The notes below the pieces were generated by a model. The model searched no databases. It was not told where the DNA came from and worked only from the letters and a program-made list of their open reading frames with translations. From positions 62,001-126,000 of the forward strand of contig NZ_JAGGKP010000003.1 in assembly GCF_017873765.1 (NCBI RefSeq): DNA of 64,000 bases, in the 5' to 3' direction. The translations under genes were made by a program, and so were the position numbers. Below, piece after piece: positions 63,530-64,000 of the stretch; positions within the stretch are counted from its first letter, which is position 1, and each line of letters opens with the position of its first letter. Source of the stretch: Paenibacillus sediminis (GTDB lineage Bacteria > Bacillota > Bacilli > Paenibacillales > Paenibacillaceae).

Positions 63530-64000
63530 CGTAGTTCCCTCCTAGCACGCTGAGCGAATCTAATATTTGCTGGAAAAAGGCTTGGCGGTTCGCCCCCCTG
63601 CGAATCTCTGAAAATAACTTGCCATCCCGAATAAAAATAATACGTTTGCAGTAACTAGCAGCAAAAGGATCGTGCGTTACCATCATAATGGTCGACCCTC
63701 GCTGCACATTCAAGTGTTCCAGCGATTCCATCACGTCTTTCGCTGCTTTCGAATCAAGGCTTCCTGTTAACTCGTCAGCAAATAAGATCGAAGGCTTATG
63801 AATCATCGCTCTCGCAATGGCTGTTCTCTGCTTCTGACCGCCGGATACCTCGTAAGTTCGTTTATCAAGAATTTCACCAATATTTAAAATGTCCGCGCTA
63901 TCCTTAAGCCTAGCTTCGATCTCCTTAATCGGCATATTGTCAAGCACAAGCGGCAAAATGATGTTTTCTTTAATCGACAACGTATCAAGCAGGTTGAAAT
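63504..64000 (-). CDS. bceA: BceA-type ABC transporter ATP-binding protein, 5' end beyond window
   Basis: The frame continues past the right edge: FNLLDTLSIKENIILPLVLD is readable at the border, the usual sequence after the Q-loop. Present are the signature VSGGQKQRTAIARAM, Walker B region ILFADELTGSLDS (Leu where most relatives have Pro in ADEPTG) and switch His in MMVTHDP. The Walker A part is outside. It is the energy-providing subunit for the adjacent BceB. A TTG at 63980 is inside the gene and is not the start. Confidence 0.9.
   Translation of the reverse strand, partial: FNLLDTLSIKENIILPLVLDNMPIKEIEARLKDSADILNIGEILDKRTYEVSGGQKQRTAIARAMIHKPSILFADELTGSLDSKAAKDVMESLEHLNVQRGSTIMMVTHDPFAASYCKRIIFIRDGKLFSEIRRGANRQAFFQQILDSLSVLGGNYDEVSPARY

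Noticed and set aside
1..64000. rRNA, tRNA, CRISPR arrays and replication origins
   Set aside because: Looked for conserved 16S/23S/tRNA segments, regularly spaced repeats and DnaA-box clusters by eye; none seen. A tRNA scan would be needed to exclude a single tRNA with certainty.

Overview
The window looks like chromosomal DNA of a Paenibacillus-type member of the Bacillales. The signs are AGGAGG-type ribosome binding sites with frequent TTG/GTG starts, LacI/CcpA-style carbohydrate control, MalEFG importers without a local ATPase, a subtilase with an S-layer-homology anchor, meso-diaminopimelate dehydrogenase, a CsoR-CopZ-CopA copper operon and a BceAB-type peptide transporter. I saw no rRNA, tRNA, CRISPR array, transposase or integrase.

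Layout. Positions 1-3900 hold the end of a LacI-type (probably maltose) regulator, beta-phosphoglucomutase and a GH65 maltose phosphorylase. Next come an EAL-domain protein and a secreted LysM-tagged nucleotidase (3945-7475), then a TPP riboswitch driving a thiamine-precursor importer operon that ends in a TatD-family hydrolase (7616-11726). A nitroreductase and LysE exporter, a relic of a MocR-type regulator and a chemoreceptor occupy 11765-15522. Positions 15672-30961 form a large starch/maltodextrin locus: two paralogous malEFG operons (the second with a lipoprotein amylase), a secreted five-domain maltogenic-amylase-like enzyme, an intracellular neopullulanase-type enzyme and an unknown secreted protein. 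Positions 31095-35087 carry copA-copZ-csoR and ddh; 35268-38050 rpiR-nagB-nagA; 38102-40684 an SLH subtilase; 41075-43465 a YcnJ/YcnI copper pair; 43620-46109 thymidine kinase, a GlpQ-like phosphodiesterase and an aldo/keto reductase. Positions 46181-53290 are a beta-1,2-glucooligosaccharide island (LacI, GH94, GH3, decayed importer). After it come HxlR, a DJ-1/PfpI protein, a possible structured RNA, proline catabolism (rocA, proline dehydrogenase), malic enzyme, an ABC-2 exporter and bceB with partial bceA.

How it works together. Outside the cell the amylases would cut starch to maltodextrins. The two MalEFG systems (ATPase presumably MsmX-like and encoded elsewhere) import them, the cytosolic GH13 enzyme trims them, and maltose phosphorylase plus PgmB send them to glucose-6-phosphate. 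Copies of a palindrome with core AAACGTTT, flanked by CA/TG, stand before pgmB, both malE genes and the secreted amylase gene, so the whole set is probably one regulon of the LacI protein at the left edge, with CcpA (cre-like sites) on top.

Most notable observations. (1) The GH94/GH3/LacI island is bracketed by two direct 67-bp copies of one terminator region. Its importer operon is reduced to an operator-controlled promoter and a frameshifted scrap of a permease gene. (2) A possible multi-hairpin RNA lies at 54560-54675. (3) A MocR regulator relic sits beside lysE. (4) PhoP-box-like 11-bp repeats occur before both the surface nucleotidase and the chemoreceptor. (5) A TatD hydrolase closes the thiamine-precursor operon where a deformylase might be expected.
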